The notes beneath the pieces were generated by a model. The model was not told where the DNA came from and did not search any database. It saw only the letters and a list, made by a program, of their open reading frames with translations. From NCBI RefSeq assembly GCF_036417845.1, contig NC_089982.1, positions 67,097,684 through 67,161,683 of the forward strand: DNA of 64,000 nt, in the 5' to 3' direction. The DNA comes from Apteryx mantelli (lineage: Eukaryota; Chordata; Aves; Apterygiformes; Apterygidae). Shown in pieces: positions 50,682 through 64,000 of this stretch (positions within the stretch are counted from its first letter, which is position 1; every line of letters begins with the position of its first letter). A program made the position numbers and the translations under genes.

Positions 50682-50722
50682 ATATGTATATATGTATATG
50701 TATGTATGTACGTGTGTATGTA
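50682..50722 (+). repeat. (ATGT)n microsatellite-like run
   Basis: The stretch is made of ATGT and AT units with a few substitutions and is likely length-polymorphic. Confidence 0.85.
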
Positions 50723-51000
50723 ATAGCCTCATGGTGTGGCAGCCTTCAGTTAAATATAAAGAGGGGTCCATCCTTACAAGTTCCATTAGTTCAAGCTTGT
50801 AGCTTGTATTTCTGTAGTGTATTTATTTCTGGTGTTACCAAAAGAAGCCAAGGGAGGCTGCGCCAGCCTTCTCAGGGAGTTAGGCCTATTGCTTTGGATC
50901 TATGTGTATGTACGCTGCAAACTGCTTTTATAACTACTGTTAAAATTTAACACCTCTCTTAAAGCAATTTCAGTTATTCCAGAAGTAACATTAAGATTTT

Positions 51001-51040
51001 AAATAGATGCTTTTACCAACAAATAGATGCTTTTACACCA
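51001..51040 (+). repeat. 20-bp tandem duplication
   Basis: AAATAGATGCTTTTAC occurs at the start of two adjacent 20-bp units, which differ only in their last few bases. Confidence 0.9.
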
Positions 51041-54000
51041 TAGTGCTGATTCAGAAACACTAATCTACGTAGACCTAGATACAACAATTTGTTACTCTAC
51101 CTGTAAACCTATAAAACAGCACCACTGTGCAATACTTGACCTCAATCCCCAAAATATTCTTTAGCCTATTTACTCACATCCAAAAATCTGATCACTGATT
51201 TCTATCAGACTTGCATTACACTCATAACTACACTGAACTATACCCAGTTCCCAAAATCATAAACAAACTATACAACTCTTCCCATTGATTTAGGTGGCAG
51301 GGCAGTGTTGACAGCTTCTGGATGAGCAAGTGCTAGTCAATGTTTGATGGAAACTTCAGAGAATTCAACACAACCACAAGACTCATTTGCATCCACAAAT
51401 GCAGGAAGGAAATGGGCAGGTGTCATATATCTGTGGTGTTCTGTGTCAGTAATAATTGACGCCAGACCCCTTTGTTTCATCCAAGTTCATTGCATTAACA
51501 GCTTCATCCCGCTCATAATTTTCATGCAGACTCACTCCCTGACTTCCACAGAACTAGTCTTACATCTAAAGCAAGCAGAACTGTAACAAAAATTTGCTTC
51601 ATGAGATTATAGTAAAAGTGCCCAGGAGCACATCCCAAGCAAGCAAAATTCAGAAACACTAAGTGACACAGCCACATCAGGGGTAAGCACTGTCTGAACT
51701 ACCAGGTCTTATGTGAGAGGATGCAGCATTTCTCTAAATCAACTACCATAGTTTGGGATCACAGCACATAGTCCTGCGCAAAGCCACTGTTTATGGATAG
51801 ACAAGCTGAGACTGGCACTTCTTCAAGTCTTTCTGTACCATCTTTCAGTGTCTGCCAATGATCTGTCCTCTATGAATTTGAAGCCCAAATCCCACTGACA
51901 TCTAATGAGACTGTTTTCTACATTCCCAGCTAACACGCTGAAGTGTTCTACAAACCTTTATGTATAGCCTGGTGTGCAACAAGCGCTCCTCTTCTGGCCA
52001 AAACAGTCAAGTCACAGGCACACATAAGCAACAACAGTATCCCTGGTTTCAGGGTACTTCTTAATTGTCTCTTATTCTCATAACTATTAGTATGATTCAT
52101 CACCAAAAGCTGTCATTTCTCTGAGTATAATAATAAGAAAAAAACAGAAAAACAGTATAATAGTAATACACATATAGCATAATAAAAATACTTGCGTTTC
52201 AAGAAAAGCTGTCATTATAAGAAGAGGACTGCAAGCTGTGAGGTACAGCTCCCCACACCATGATCCCGTGCCTCTGCTGAACGGGCAGTGGGACTCCCGA
52301 ATCACACCTTCCAGTTGTGCAGTTTCCAGAGCAACATACAGGATGCTCACAGTTAGCTGGCTTTCCCCAGAAGAGGCTCACCCTCTGGGGCAACAGTGAT
52401 GTTTAAAACCTAGGCTTCACCATGCTGGTTGTACACTCCTCTCACTCATCACTCCTGGCAGCCTGCAGGAAAAATCTGCTACTCTCACAGGATCATTTGT
52501 TTTGCACCAGCCAGAGATGTGAAAAAATGTACTGCTAATATTCATGACCTCTGGTAACTCCAGGTAACACACTGGCCTACACGGCTGCACAAGAACCCTG
52601 CAGAACATCCCTGTCTTCTTCTGTGGCCCTACAGCCCTGATAATCTCTTGGTCAACTTTTTGCCAAACACAGGTAATACCTTCCTTCAGAATGCTAGTGT
52701 AATAAAAGACAAAGAAAAATGTAAGATACCTTCTTTATTAATCTGGGGTTTTCACAAAGAGCTATTTATTTTGCTCTTACTTATATTTTATCCCCTGTGA
52801 TGAAAGTCTAGTAGCCAGCAGTGGAGCTGAAATAAGACACAAATAAGTTAGTAGAAAAGCGATGCTAATGGTATCTTGTATTTCACAGAATGGGAGGAAA
52901 GTCTAAAAGAGGTCTGCCAGGAATTTTTTTTTAAACATCAATTCTATTTTTCTTGTATTTTGCAGTATCTGAGTGACCAAATGCCTGCAGCTGGGGAGGC
53001 AGTGAACTGCAGAAGAGAAAAGAGACAAGCTGAGAAGTCTAGATATTTTCTGGCCTTTGAAAATGTCAAATTCTGCTGACTAAGCCTCTTGAACATTTAG
53101 CGTTGCTTCATTCCTGCCAGGTATCACAGAAGACAGCCTTACAATCCAGTAAAAAAAAATGTCAAGCAGTTTGCTTGAAAAGCTCTTTTGCATTTCAGAC
53201 AAAGCTAGCTCAGCTGCAAACCTATCTTTCAAAGTTTCATTTGATTACAAATAACAACCGCAATCAAACACCAACCAAGCCTGAAGAGTCAAATACTCAG
53301 CATTCCCAGCTTCTCTCCTAGTTTTCTTTAGCTTTGTAGTCATGATTATTCTTTACTATTTTTAGCACGAACAATGTGCTTTTCTTCATACAAAGAAAAC
53401 AAGCAGAGTTCCTAAAATTAAAAAGAAAGTCAAATAAACAATAGAGCATCCCAAAATACAGACACTCCAATTTCTAGATATGGTCGGGAACACTCAAGAG
53501 CGTTAAACCTAGCTCTAGGAAAATATGCACTGCAAAAGAATAAGGCCAAGTAAATAAATAATCCCCCCTGTGAAGCTTGCAAGTACTATGCTGTGACCTG
53601 ACATGCAGGCACAGACTAGGCTAATAGGACCTAACAGTCCCAATTCCCAGGCCAGTGATCAAAGATGTGTTTCCCAATTAGTAACGCAGGCTCACCGCCC
53701 ACTGACTTCTCAAGGAAAAGCTGAACCCCGTGCATTTGCAACCAAAAAGAAGAAAACAGTAACTAGAGAGATGGCTGTGGATAAAATAGCCTTTGCAAGA
53801 GCCTGCTCATAGAACAACAAATGAAAGGCTGTGTTTTAAAGCAGCATAATTTTCAGAACTGCAGCTGTCCACAACATTAATTAATTTGTCATTTGTTCAG
53901 ATTGTCTAATGAACAGGCCTTATTTTGGAGAGTCTGCCTCTGAAAGTTGAGTGCCGCCTTCAGCTTGCATCAGTCGATACTGGTTTGTACAGCACAGTGG

Positions 54001-54242
54001 TGCATTGCAGGTCAGAGGGGCCAGTAAAGGGCTGGATTTTTATGTCCTCACTAGCAGTAAGTAGCACCTTTCTCACAGCATTAGTCCTTTTTAAATCAGC
54101 TGGCCTATAGAAAAGTTTACTCAACATAAATGTCAGCGTTTAACCCCAAAATTACTTAACAGCCATAATGCATTCTTGGTTTATACGTCTGGAACAGTTT
54201 CAGAAAGACAAAAGGAGAGGTTCTCCTAATAACACAGAAAGA

Positions 54243-54300
54243 AAGATGAGGCAAAGCATATTTAGGTGATTTGCTGCAGGCTAGAGAGAAAAACAACGGC
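54243..54300. repeat. possible MIR-like repeat relic
   Basis: GATGAGGCAAAGC and GGTGATTTGCTGCAGGCTAG follow the order of the MIR core-to-tail region (gatgagg, gaggcac, gtgacttgccc). The similarity is weak. Confidence 0.2.
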
Positions 54301-54874
54301 ACTTGCAGTAGTTTCCTACCAGGTTAGAGACTATTACCCACTCTGCCTTCTCTTCTGAGCCAGAGATTGCAGGTACCATACCTTGTTGTTTGTATTGTGA
54401 TGCTTAATTTTATTTAACACCTGAGAACACGTACTCTATCCTTAAAACACGCTCCAGAAAATTTAGAAAATTTAAAAACAGCAACTGAGGAAAATTTTTG
54501 CATAGATATAATGAAGGAATATTATTTATTAGTCTCCTCTGATATACATAATTGCAGTTTCAAAATTTGACCAAATGATTCTCTCTCAAACCCATGACTT
54601 TAGAGTAAGTTGAAGCATCCAGTTTAGAAAAAATATTCAGTCTTGGCTTAAAGACACCAGATGATGGGAAAACCAATACACCCCTGAATTGTTTCCAAGG
54701 TAAATGATCCTCACAGTTAAAAAATGTGAACTGTATTCCAAATCTATGTCCTTCCTTAGGATTCTGAATACTTTTCTTTATGCAATAAAATTAAATAATA
54801 TGCGGTCTTTTCAAGTCCTAGTTTGAGGATACTTAAAGTCACATCTGCCAAACTTAATAATTCCCATGGGAATT

Positions 54875-54892
54875 AAAAAAAAAGGGGGGGGG
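54875..54892 (+). repeat. A(9)G(9) homopolymer junction
   Basis: Nine A residues are followed directly by nine G residues. A similar A(7)G(9) run lies at 22380-22395 inside an SLC34A2 intron. Confidence 0.85.
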
Positions 54893-54988
54893 AATTTTAA
54901 GGACAGAGCAAGTAATTTTTCTAAGATTTTTTTTTAGTTCAGGACTGACTATTGTAAGCAAATCCATGCACAAACCACTTTTTGTTTT

Positions 54989-55036
54989 CTCTGGCATGTT
55001 TATAAATAAAAGCTCTGGCATGTTTATAAATAGAAG
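54989..55036 (+). repeat. 24-bp tandem duplication
   Basis: Two adjacent 24-bp units beginning CTCTGGCATGTTTATAAATA differ at one position. The unit lies in AT-rich intergenic DNA directly before another short local duplication (55046-55136). Confidence 0.9.
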
Positions 55037-55045
55037 TTAAAATTA

Positions 55046-55136
55046 AATGAGTTTAAAATTATAGATGGATATTTAATGGTTATGGTTATAGATATCCAAT
55101 AAGCATTCAATGAGTTTAAAATTGTAAATGGATATT
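55046..55136 (+). repeat. pair of 28-bp direct repeats
   Basis: The copies at 55046-55073 and 55109-55136 share AATGAGTTTAAAATT and ATGGATATT, differing at two positions. They are 63 bp apart start to start. Confidence 0.85.
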
Positions 55137-55799
55137 CACAGATGAGAAATAAAGATTATGCTATAATGTGGAGGAAAAAACATTGCAAAAATTAGACAAT
55201 AATTTCTAGGTCTATTTGATTTGTTCTGTGATTTCTCTTCTATTATTTGCTTCATACATTCCTACTACCAGACTTTTTCCATGTCAAGTAGAATTTTAAT
55301 TAATCTTGGTCATGTATTTACATTAACAACTACAACAGCAATGACTGAAAATTGGCCCATAGCTGGTAACATTTTAATTCATCTCCGCCAGGTATTTGCA
55401 TTTGAAGCTGCATCATCAGCACCTGGGAAGTGGGACCTGCTGAGGCTAGCGATGCTGCCTGTTGGTCGATGGACTTGGTACATTTTCAGATTAACAGGCA
55501 GCCTAATCACCCAAATCTCATTCACGTTCAGGTCTATTCACCAAGCCCCAACCATAGTGTCAGCAGAGATGCACCAAAAGGCGGCATTATGCGTAGCTTC
55601 CCACCGCAGCGCCTTCCAGAGAGCAGAGGAGTACTGTGGCCACGCAGATAGCGCAGCTGCTGATAGACTTGCTGCCTAATAAGAGATGTCTCTAAATCCA
55701 CAGGCGACAATCAAGCATCTTTCCTGATTACTACATTTGCTTTCCTTTGTTCTTCTCTATATAAAAGTATTTATGGAAATAAAAAGAAATGTGAGAGCA

Positions 55800-56060
55800 A
55801 TGCTAACGAGAGCCGGATCACGCTCAGAGGCCCCAGAGGAGCTGCCTCCCCCGGGCCCGTGCACGAGGGTGCTGCACGCCGGAGGCCTGCAGGTGCTGCA
55901 GCTCCGCTCTGCGGGCACAGCCCCAGGCGGGTAACTGGCTGTCCTGCACTCTGCCCACCACGACCTGGGCACCTCCAGCTGCTGCAGTGGGGGAGACCCA
56001 CAAATCACCACCACCAGCGCTGGACCACTTCCGATCCCTGTGGCAGGAGAGCAGGTGGAG
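55800..56060. other. GC-rich patch of unknown role
   Basis: About 260 bp of GC-rich sequence with several CpGs sits in AT-rich surroundings. Open frames on both strands overlap and show no known features, so they are probably compositional. Confidence 0.35.
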
Positions 56061-59000
56061 GCTCTGTAAAGCAGGTTCCCATATTGCAAGTGCTACAGTA
56101 CTGGGAAGGGTGCAGCATGCCCGCGAAATTTTGTGAAAGGTTGGCAACTCGAGAAGCAGGATTTCTCAAACTCTTTACTATTACATCTGTACTTACTAAA
56201 CCAAAGGATATTGGGCCACACCCTTTTTCATACTACGTAACATTCAGATATAACGCAACCTTTAATTTCATGAAACCTGTCTTGCCAAAATTTGTAATAA
56301 CCTTGATCTAGCATTCTCTCCTTCCTTCCTTTGACACAGGCACTTGCACCCTTCTGCTTCAGATGTTGCCTTTCTTTTGCCTCACTGTCTGCTTTCTGTT
56401 TTTTCATTTAATTCTCTTACAGTTCCTATGAGAGGTAATTGCCTTCCCAAGTGCTCTTCAGCTCTCCTCCACTTTCTATCAGTGTCCTACTGGTCTTTGA
56501 TCTTGGTTTCTTTCTCTTCAGCCTCCAAAATTCCTCCTAAGAATTTCAATTGCAGATATAAATTATAGGTACCATTCCCATGGCACTGAACTGCTAAGGG
56601 GAGAGAAGGTCTTATTAATAAGAAAAAGCTGGACACATTAGCAAAATAAAAACTTTGCCTTGCGTTATATAGCTTCTCAAATGTTTTGATGAAGTGATGG
56701 ATTTTGTATATGTGTTTCCCAAAACTTTATTTACAGTATAAAAAAAATGGATAAAGCCAGTTACTACAGAGCTGAGTTCGTTCATGATCAGTCTTACAAG
56801 ATGCACTTCAATTTGAGGGAAAACCTCCCTTGATACTGTTATGTTATGTAATAAAGGCTCATGCAAGTAAACAGGGAGCAGCATAAATTTTACATATGCA
56901 AGCTTATCATTGCCATATTCTGACTTCTGAGTAATTACCACAGGCTTTTAACTTTCTCAGTTAATTCTTCAAGAAACACATACACAGGTTACCTACAGAG
57001 ACTATTAGTGTGTTATGAGCATGGGAATAGAAAATTATGACTGTTGTGAGACAAATCCTGGTCCTGCTGAAACAAGTGTCAAAATCTCTACTGACAACTC
57101 CAGCTAGTTTTTCATCTTCATGTATAAAATCAATGTAGTCTGCTTCTGAAGAAAAAGTTTAATAGAATTGGCATGCTTTGCACTGAATGAGTACTGCTCT
57201 GCTTCCAGTAACCATAAACATTCCCAAAGAGAGCAGAACAACACTGAAATCCTTAAAAATGCCAAAAGTAAAAAGTAGTAGCAGGTTTTATACATAATAT
57301 TAGTGGAGCTTGCTCCAACTCAGTACAGTTCTAGACTGCGTGCTCCAGCGTTACAAAGCACATGACAGCCCCAGTGGCTGGAACAATGCCAGCCCTGCTG
57401 CTCCCATGCAGGTGGAACCAGCACTGGAGCTAGGAACAAGGAAACCTGGGTCTCCTACGCCTCTGGCGGCCTTGGTGCCACTGCCCAGCACAGTGGGAGG
57501 ACTTTCGACCTGAGAACAGGCGTGCAGAAACAACAGACTGGGAGAGGGAACAGATTAGAGTCTAGCAAAAATAGATCTAATAGTGAGGAGATGCAATCAT
57601 GGCTGGTCACCAGAGTTGGCTAGATAAGAAGACTTGGGTCTAGAAATTAATGAGTGGTCTAGGATGAGTAAGAAGGGAGGCAGACCTGAGGAGGAGTATG
57701 GGTAACTCCACAGAGAGTGTGGGGCAGAGCCAGGGAATACGGATGCTTTGAGTGGAGGAGGAGACTGGGGAAGGACATGTCGCCTGAGAGGATTAGAAAG
57801 AGGGCAGTTAAAAGGGAATAGGAAGCAGCCAGGCAAACAAAATGGAGAAAGTTATTGGGGCACTGACAGAGATGGGACAAGGGGTGCCCCAGAAAGGAGA
57901 GCAGTGGCTGGGGAGGTGGAGCAGGTTGCAGGGAAGAAGCTGAAAAGAGCATTCATAGTAATACACACAGTGAGCTCAGAGGGACATCTGGGACTGGCTG
58001 GAGAAGGAGACTAGTAGAAGATACCTAAAGAGAGAAAGCAGTCAGGGTGCACAAGTAACAGGGCTTGGTCAGGCTCAGACTGGAGAGGAGGGGACAGAAG
58101 CGGCCAGCTTGGGGAGAGACAGGAGATGAAAGAGCAGTAACGTCTGTGCCACCAAGAGCACAATTCCCTCCAACCCCTGGGCTGCAAACCAATGCTCAGG
58201 AGCCTCTTCAGCCTTTTTCTGTGTCCAAGCTACAGTGCCACTTTCCATTTTAAACAGCAGCATACTGTTGCTCTGAATGGGAGTGCCTGCAGGAATCAGG
58301 AGTTCAAATCATGTTATTAACCACCACATAGCCCAGGAGCAGTTGCAGATCTGTTAGAAGAAACTTGGGGTTATTTTTATATCACTTTCTGATCTTTGAG
58401 TTTGTGATGGTTTTTAACCTAAGTAATGGTGTTTACTATACTAACATTTATTATAGCAAATGAGAGCACAGAACTTGATAAATAAATCGTAAACAAGAAC
58501 AATCAATAATATCTAATAATTAATCTAGCCTAGCTAAGGAAGCTGTATTACATGCATTTCAGGAGATGGTTTGTTATAAGAATGTCAGACAGTTGACTTC
58601 TACAAAGAAATTTTTTTCTCATTATTTTAATCTTAGAAAAATAATACAATTACAATCAAATCTGTTTATTACTTTTGTTAATGCAGTAAAGAATTACAGC
58701 ACAGTTAGAGTGGGAAAGCACTTCTAAATCACTGTTTATTGACTAAGACATGGTCAAGCTCAGCACAGAGCATCTGAAACTGGACAATTAAACATTTTTC
58801 TGGTGACTTTGTTGATGGTCTTTCTGACCTGGCCACCAACAGCTATCAGCAGTTAGCTAAAGGCTAAGAACATAGTGGAGGGGAAAGAGGATTGGTCTAT
58901 GCAACCTGGTGACAGCCTTGGATCAGTTTACATCAACAGTGAAGACTGACCCCTTAGTCAGATTATATCAGCTCAATGTATACCTGTATTCCAATAACTC

Positions 59001-62000
59001 TTATTTGTGTTTGAGAGAGCAGGTGTCATACAAAACTGTTTCATGTAGGAAAAAAATAGTCTTTTTAAGACCATACAATGATAACTTGAGGGCCGAATTT
59101 TGCTGTTATTCTTGTGATATATAACTTATATCTAGCAGGTAATTAGGAACACAGTGTTCACAACAAAGTGATTTATTTTTTTGGATGTGAATTGCAGTTC
59201 TTCTTTCTATGCCTATACTTACACATATATGCACAAATATTCTTTGTGAAAGACAACTGACAGCTGCACTTCCAGATTGTCCAATCTTCCAGGAAGGACA
59301 ACTACAAACTGAACCTGCAACAGCCATAAAAAGCACCTACTCACTAACCTACAATTATATGCTTAAGCCAAAACCAAATGAGAATCATGCATTTTCCTGA
59401 AACAAGGCATTCATTTCACACCCTGATCTGTCCCCTGTAAAATTGCAAGTGTATTTCCTACAGCATCTTCATGGACTTTTCATGCCTCCTTTACTTACCA
59501 TAATATTTAGTATGCTTTTCCTCGAGTAAAGGCCCTCAGATGGTGGTTTAAGGTTTTCCCCACAGCAGCAGGAAGTCATTCTCCTGCCTGTCCTTTGCAG
59601 AAAAGGCACTGTTTTTTCTCTACCCAGAACAGCCCCCCCTCTATGTTGTCCTTTGCAGTATGAGTGAGAACCTCTTCAGGACTGATGTTCTCCAGGCTCA
59701 CCAGACCATAATGCTCTTACAGGGGCATCTGAATACATCATTTTATTCACACCTGCAACCTCCAAAGTTTGTTGGTATCATCCTGAGAGCCCTTGTTCCC
59801 AACAGTACCAAACAACCTTAATGACAAAATAAACATAAGCTTATTTAGTATGATTTCAGGTCAGGGTAGGAGAATGAAAACAAAAGGTTACAAGTGTCAC
59901 AAAAGTAGAACACAACCCCGGTTGATATTTAACTGGATACCTTCTGAGATGCTTTGCCTCTCTTGCGTCAGAGTTCCCAGCCATATCCCATTAGCCAGAG
60001 CCAGGAATGCAGGTTTTTCAGCATCACCATTGTCTTCCAGGCACGGGCCAAGTTCTGAAATAGTCTAAGGCAAGTTAGAGGTGGAGGGAAGGATGCGCCC
60101 CATCTTCTCCTCCCTCTGTCAATTCTACAATTAATGTTAAAATTGCGTTTTTTGGTTAGTCCCTTCTGCCCAGTATAAATAGCTTTAATATTGATAAAGC
60201 TTCTTGACTATTAGATTGTATGTCAACTGCCACTGTTCCTTTACTGTCTTTAGCCGGTAGGCAAGTTTCTATTGTTGCTTTCTGAACAGGAAGAAACTCC
60301 CCAGATGATACCGTATGTCTACTTTATGACTGTTAACTTGTGCCTGTGTTTTATCATCACACTGGATTATCTGAAGAGTAAACCTAGGCCTCATCTGGTA
60401 GATACTTTTATGTTCTAAGGGCCTGATCTTCTCATCTAATGGCAAAAATCCCAGCGTCCTAGATATATGGCTTCATCCTACACTATTACTTATCTCATGG
60501 CAGTTACAGGTTCAAAACATTAATAAAATTATTTGGAAGATTTTATGTTTAACTCCATGTCTTCCACTGACTAAATTTTTAGCCCCTTTCTTTTCTTTAT
60601 CCCTGCAATATTGTAAAAGTTTTCATAGCAAACCACTAAAAAAAATCACTTTCTTTCCAAGGGAACTAGCTGGCTTAGGATCTATATTTCCAGCAGCAGT
60701 TTGTTGCAACAGCAAACCAACCAACAGAAATTCAGCTCCCTTCCTGAGACATCCCTCGGTATAGTCAAGTTCCTTTGGACTGAGACCTCTGAGCACAGGA
60801 TAGTGCATAGCTGCTTTCTCTCCAGAAGAGCCAGGAGCAGAAAAATTGTTCTCAATTACTCATCCTGCTCCTATTTGCAGCCCTCTATTCTTCAGAAACA
60901 AAGCTCTCTACCCTTTAGGTAGGACCCGGCCATTGTCCTTCCTACACACTTGAAGGTCCTGCTCTTCTCAGGTACCCAAGCTGCTGAAATCAAATCAGGT
61001 CTAATCAGGATCCTGGAGCATTGGCCCAGCCACAGGAATCGGAACACGATTTTGCACTTGCGCCATCAGTTTGACATGTAGCAGAATGTTGCTAACACAT
61101 CCTGAGAAAGGTTGGCCATTTCTTGACACTGTTACAGAGTCTAAGGAACCAAAGACACCTCTCAGTATTTTGAGTCTGCTTTATAATTAACAGCAATTGT
61201 TTTTCAGCCTACACTTACACCCACATGTAGGTATTTATGAGCAACCCAAAATCAGAGATAAACACTTAGTTTTAGTCATGAATTCAAAGTGGATCAATAG
61301 TGCTTTGCAATTCTGGAAAATCACCCCTAAAAGAAATGACTCATACAGATTGTGGTGTTTGGAGCTCCACGTCCAAAGGATGCATTGATTATTTTTGTCA
61401 ACTACAGGAGGAACTAAGAAGGCTACATACACACTTGGCTGCTCTTAAAAACACAGAGTAAACTATACAAAACATGTGGAAGGGATTTAAGCATTGCATT
61501 GACTAGAATGTTCTTGTTGCAACAAAAAAAAAAAGCATATAACCTTAATTCAAGATAAAATACCCTGGGTCAGAAGTCCCCTTCACTTTTGTTCTCTGAC
61601 ATTCCATATACCCAGGTGGACAACGATCCTCACTAGTGCCCCTAAAGGCTTACTTACAGTGATGTGGGGAAGAGGAGAACAACACATCTCTAAACTGTAT
61701 CTTTGAAGTCTTGTGCCTCCAATACATGAGGCCCATTGCTACAGACAGAGCTGAACACAACAGTAGTTTCTTTCAGCTGTAGGTTATATTCTTGTTCATG
61801 CAGTGCGGAGCCAGCCTTTTACTACCACTGACCTGTCTGCAAGTTAGCAGGCTCAGCACATCCTGCTCTGTGCAGTAGGTATTGCTTCCTGCACTAAAAC
61901 CTAAAAACTCTGTAGGTATTACTTCTGCATCTGTAGACTGGTTCTAAGTCATAGCTAAGCTCCAGTGTGAAAATGAAACCTCTCCTAGTCAAAAGTGGCC

Positions 62001-64000
62001 CAAAATGTCTTCACTCTATTGGCTCAATCTGTGCTGTTTTAGGTTCTGTTTTGCTTGGGCCTGCCTTAAGATCTCCTCACAAGGCTTAGATGAATGGGCC
62101 ATTAAAAGGAACTACTCTTCTAATGGATAGTTGACAGAGGAAGAGACTACCAAGTATTTTACTGCTTCATCAATAGTTAGAGCAGGGGTCCTGAAGATTT
62201 TTTCACCTCTATAAAATCAGTTATTTTGGTCTATTTACCCAACATGTATACATTACTTGGGTGCATATGCAATGTTTCTGCTCGCTTTCCTAACTTTTGC
62301 TTTAGCACCTGCTTCCTCCACTTCTGCACTTCAGAGAAGTTGCAGAGTTCAAGAACTTAAATATTAGCAAAACTATGTATTCTATGGAAGTATCAGAGGA
62401 TCTGAAGATATTCACCTAAGAAACATTATATGTCTTACTGTGCAACCTCCTCTAGGGAATAGTCTTCCTCCACCTCCTCTTCCGGGACCACTTCAGGAGA
62501 TGAATCAACTCATAACTTGTCTGACATCCCTAATTATTACATAGTGTTATCATTCAAGGATGCTGCCAGATACAGAAGAGGGTGTAGTCTCCGCATAAAC
62601 ATGCCTTCCTGCTCTCAAATCAAAGACCTTGCTTTAATTAGAGTCATCTAATTGATTCAGGTCCAAATGAAGCTTCACAGGCAAGGGCAAATCCAGATGA
62701 GACATCATAAATAAGCAATACAAATTGCTCATTCATCCTATAATTATTAGATGTTTTCAAAACAAGCCTTGCAAAGAGGCTGAGGTCCCCTATTGTTTTT
62801 ATCAGGAAGGGAAGAAAAATCTTCTTTAATCACCTTATTTTGAAATATATTTACATAGAAGATGATTAAATGAATAAATGCAATAATCTAAAGGGTTTAG
62901 AAAGCAATTAAGACAAATTTACAAATCATTTAGAACAGCTACAGCTATCAGAATGATGGGCAATCGAATCTTTCCCCTTGAAACACTCCTGGCAATATCT
63001 GCATTAGCTCTAGCGCACAGTACACTATTTTTCTGCAAGTCTTTTCAGGCATCTTCTGAAAAAAATATTGAGATAGCAACCAAACAACAGAATTGGACAT
63101 GAATTTAGGGAATTAGGAATTAATGCAACTTCCAGCAGCAACTCTGCCAGCTGAACCCATACAGAGGTAGAATCATTCCCCCCTCTAGCTTTGATGATTT
63201 CAGACAGCGAGGGGCTTTTATTACTTAAAGCGAGTCTGCTTTTTCCAGCTATATTAGTTGGTCTGATAAAATATATTAATTTCTCCCTATAAATACTTCC
63301 TTATAGATTATCATGGACTATATCAAAACTACTACTAAAACAACTGATTATGATAGACTTGTACACTAAAGAGTTGTTCTAGAACAAACTGCAAAGAAGG
63401 ATTAAACCTGTATTTCTGAAGTGCCAATAATAGGGCCACATCATTTGAGACCGCACAAATGAAGACAACAAGGATTTACAGCAGATGAAGTTGTTAGTAA
63501 GTGATGTACTTTTCCCCAAAGTGCTTTTGGTATGAACTCCTGTTGCAGATCAATGCATGGGGCAAGATTACTGACTCCAGCTGACCCATGCATTTTCGTA
63601 TCAGAGGGTTTCAATCCATAATGGCTAGGTCAATAAAGGAAGTTTAACAAGTTCTCCTGCAGATCATTAAACGGAAGACGTTGGCATTTGAAGTGTGCCT
63701 CTGGAAACGAAAAAAATTGCTTAGAGGCTCCCAGAAATAAATGTTTACTTAAGATGAAGACAAATGGGAATTCAACTGCAGTTCTTTCACAGTTAGAGAA
63801 CAATGAAACCCGTAAATATTTTCCACTCATTTAATTTAAAAATAAATCCACCTATTCTGTGTTCTCATTATTTTCTGTATTTGCTTTCAGTCCTTACTAT
63901 TGCAAGCAATTTGACTAGTACTCAGTACTCAGAAGTACTCAGAAACTGACTTTTAAGAAACTACTATAGAGACACCACTTTGAACTTACAGCAGTAAATA
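56061..64000. other. intergenic stretch, no supported gene
   Basis: No gene is recognised. A purine-rich plus strand at about 57.5-58.15 kb, a possible old repeat relic at 57405-57480 and ordinary AT-rich DNA are seen. The upstream neighbour expected from mammalian synteny (ANAPC4, same strand as SLC34A2) was not found before the window ends. Confidence 0.5.
57405..57480. repeat. possible ancient CR1/L3- or MIR-like repeat relic
   Basis: The stretch contains GGAGCTAGGAACAAGGAAAC and CTGGGTCTCCTACGCCTCTG, which resemble the tail shared by old amniote CR1/L3 and MIR elements as I remember it. Divergence is high and no ends can be set. Confidence 0.3.

Larger units (their letters stand above)
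45273..55790. other. long intergenic stretch, no supported gene
   Basis: The DNA is AT-rich with short tandem duplications (51001-51040, 54989-55036), a microsatellite (50682-50722) and homopolymers. A 152-codon plus-strand frame at 55221-55679 shows no domain or splice context that I can support. Confidence 0.5.

Noticed and set aside
55221..55679. 152-codon plus-strand frame
   Set aside because: The residue pattern shows no domain, signal peptide or family motif, and no promoter or splice sites support it.
1..64000. CRISPR array, phage, operon or endogenous retrovirus
   Set aside because: There are no regularly spaced repeats, no bacterial gene packing and no recognisable gag, pol or env-like frames. 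The exon-intron structure shows a vertebrate chromosome.

Overview
The window reads as vertebrate nuclear DNA, most likely from a bird or a close sauropsid relative. It is AT-rich overall, with scattered GC-rich patches, few recognisable repeats, GT-AG introns and one multi-exon gene with compact introns (91 bp to about 2.4 kb). Nothing prokaryotic, viral or CRISPR-like was found. The exact species cannot be read from the sequence.

The one gene I can reconstruct with confidence is SLC34A2, the sodium-phosphate cotransporter NaPi-IIb, on the minus strand. Its start codon is at 29112 and its stop codon at 16253. Twelve coding exons join in frame through consensus splice sites into a 675-residue open reading frame. 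It carries both QSSS inverted-repeat motifs, both GANIGT motifs, the glycosylated four-cysteine extracellular loop, a cysteine cluster in the C-terminal tail and a C-terminal TAL. A probable non-coding first exon with a TATA-like element lies about 5.9 kb upstream (35032-35100). The 3' UTR probably runs leftwards towards 13.24 kb, where two poly(A) signals on opposite strands face each other.

Layout: 1-13.2 kb is intergenic, with a strong CpG island at about 7.1-7.6 kb. 13.2-16.25 kb is the probable 3' UTR. 16.25-29.12 kb holds the SLC34A2 coding exons. 29.12-35.1 kb is the probable first intron and 5' UTR region, with an exon-like small membrane-protein ORF near 34 kb. At 36.1-36.4 kb a small CpG-rich patch is followed by a plus-strand Kozak ATG and a donor-like site. 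36.4-64 kb is a long stretch without a supported gene; it holds isolated GC-rich patches, simple repeats, short local duplications and possible ancient repeat relics.

The observations most worth checking are an in-frame, phase 0-0 exon-like segment with a hydrophobic stretch inside the last SLC34A2 intron; a 53-residue exon-like ORF predicted to cross the membrane upstream of the gene; direct repeats flanking the exon for the extracellular loop; and a possible divergent plus-strand first exon near 36.4 kb. I found no undescribed multi-gene system, and none of these candidates is proven.
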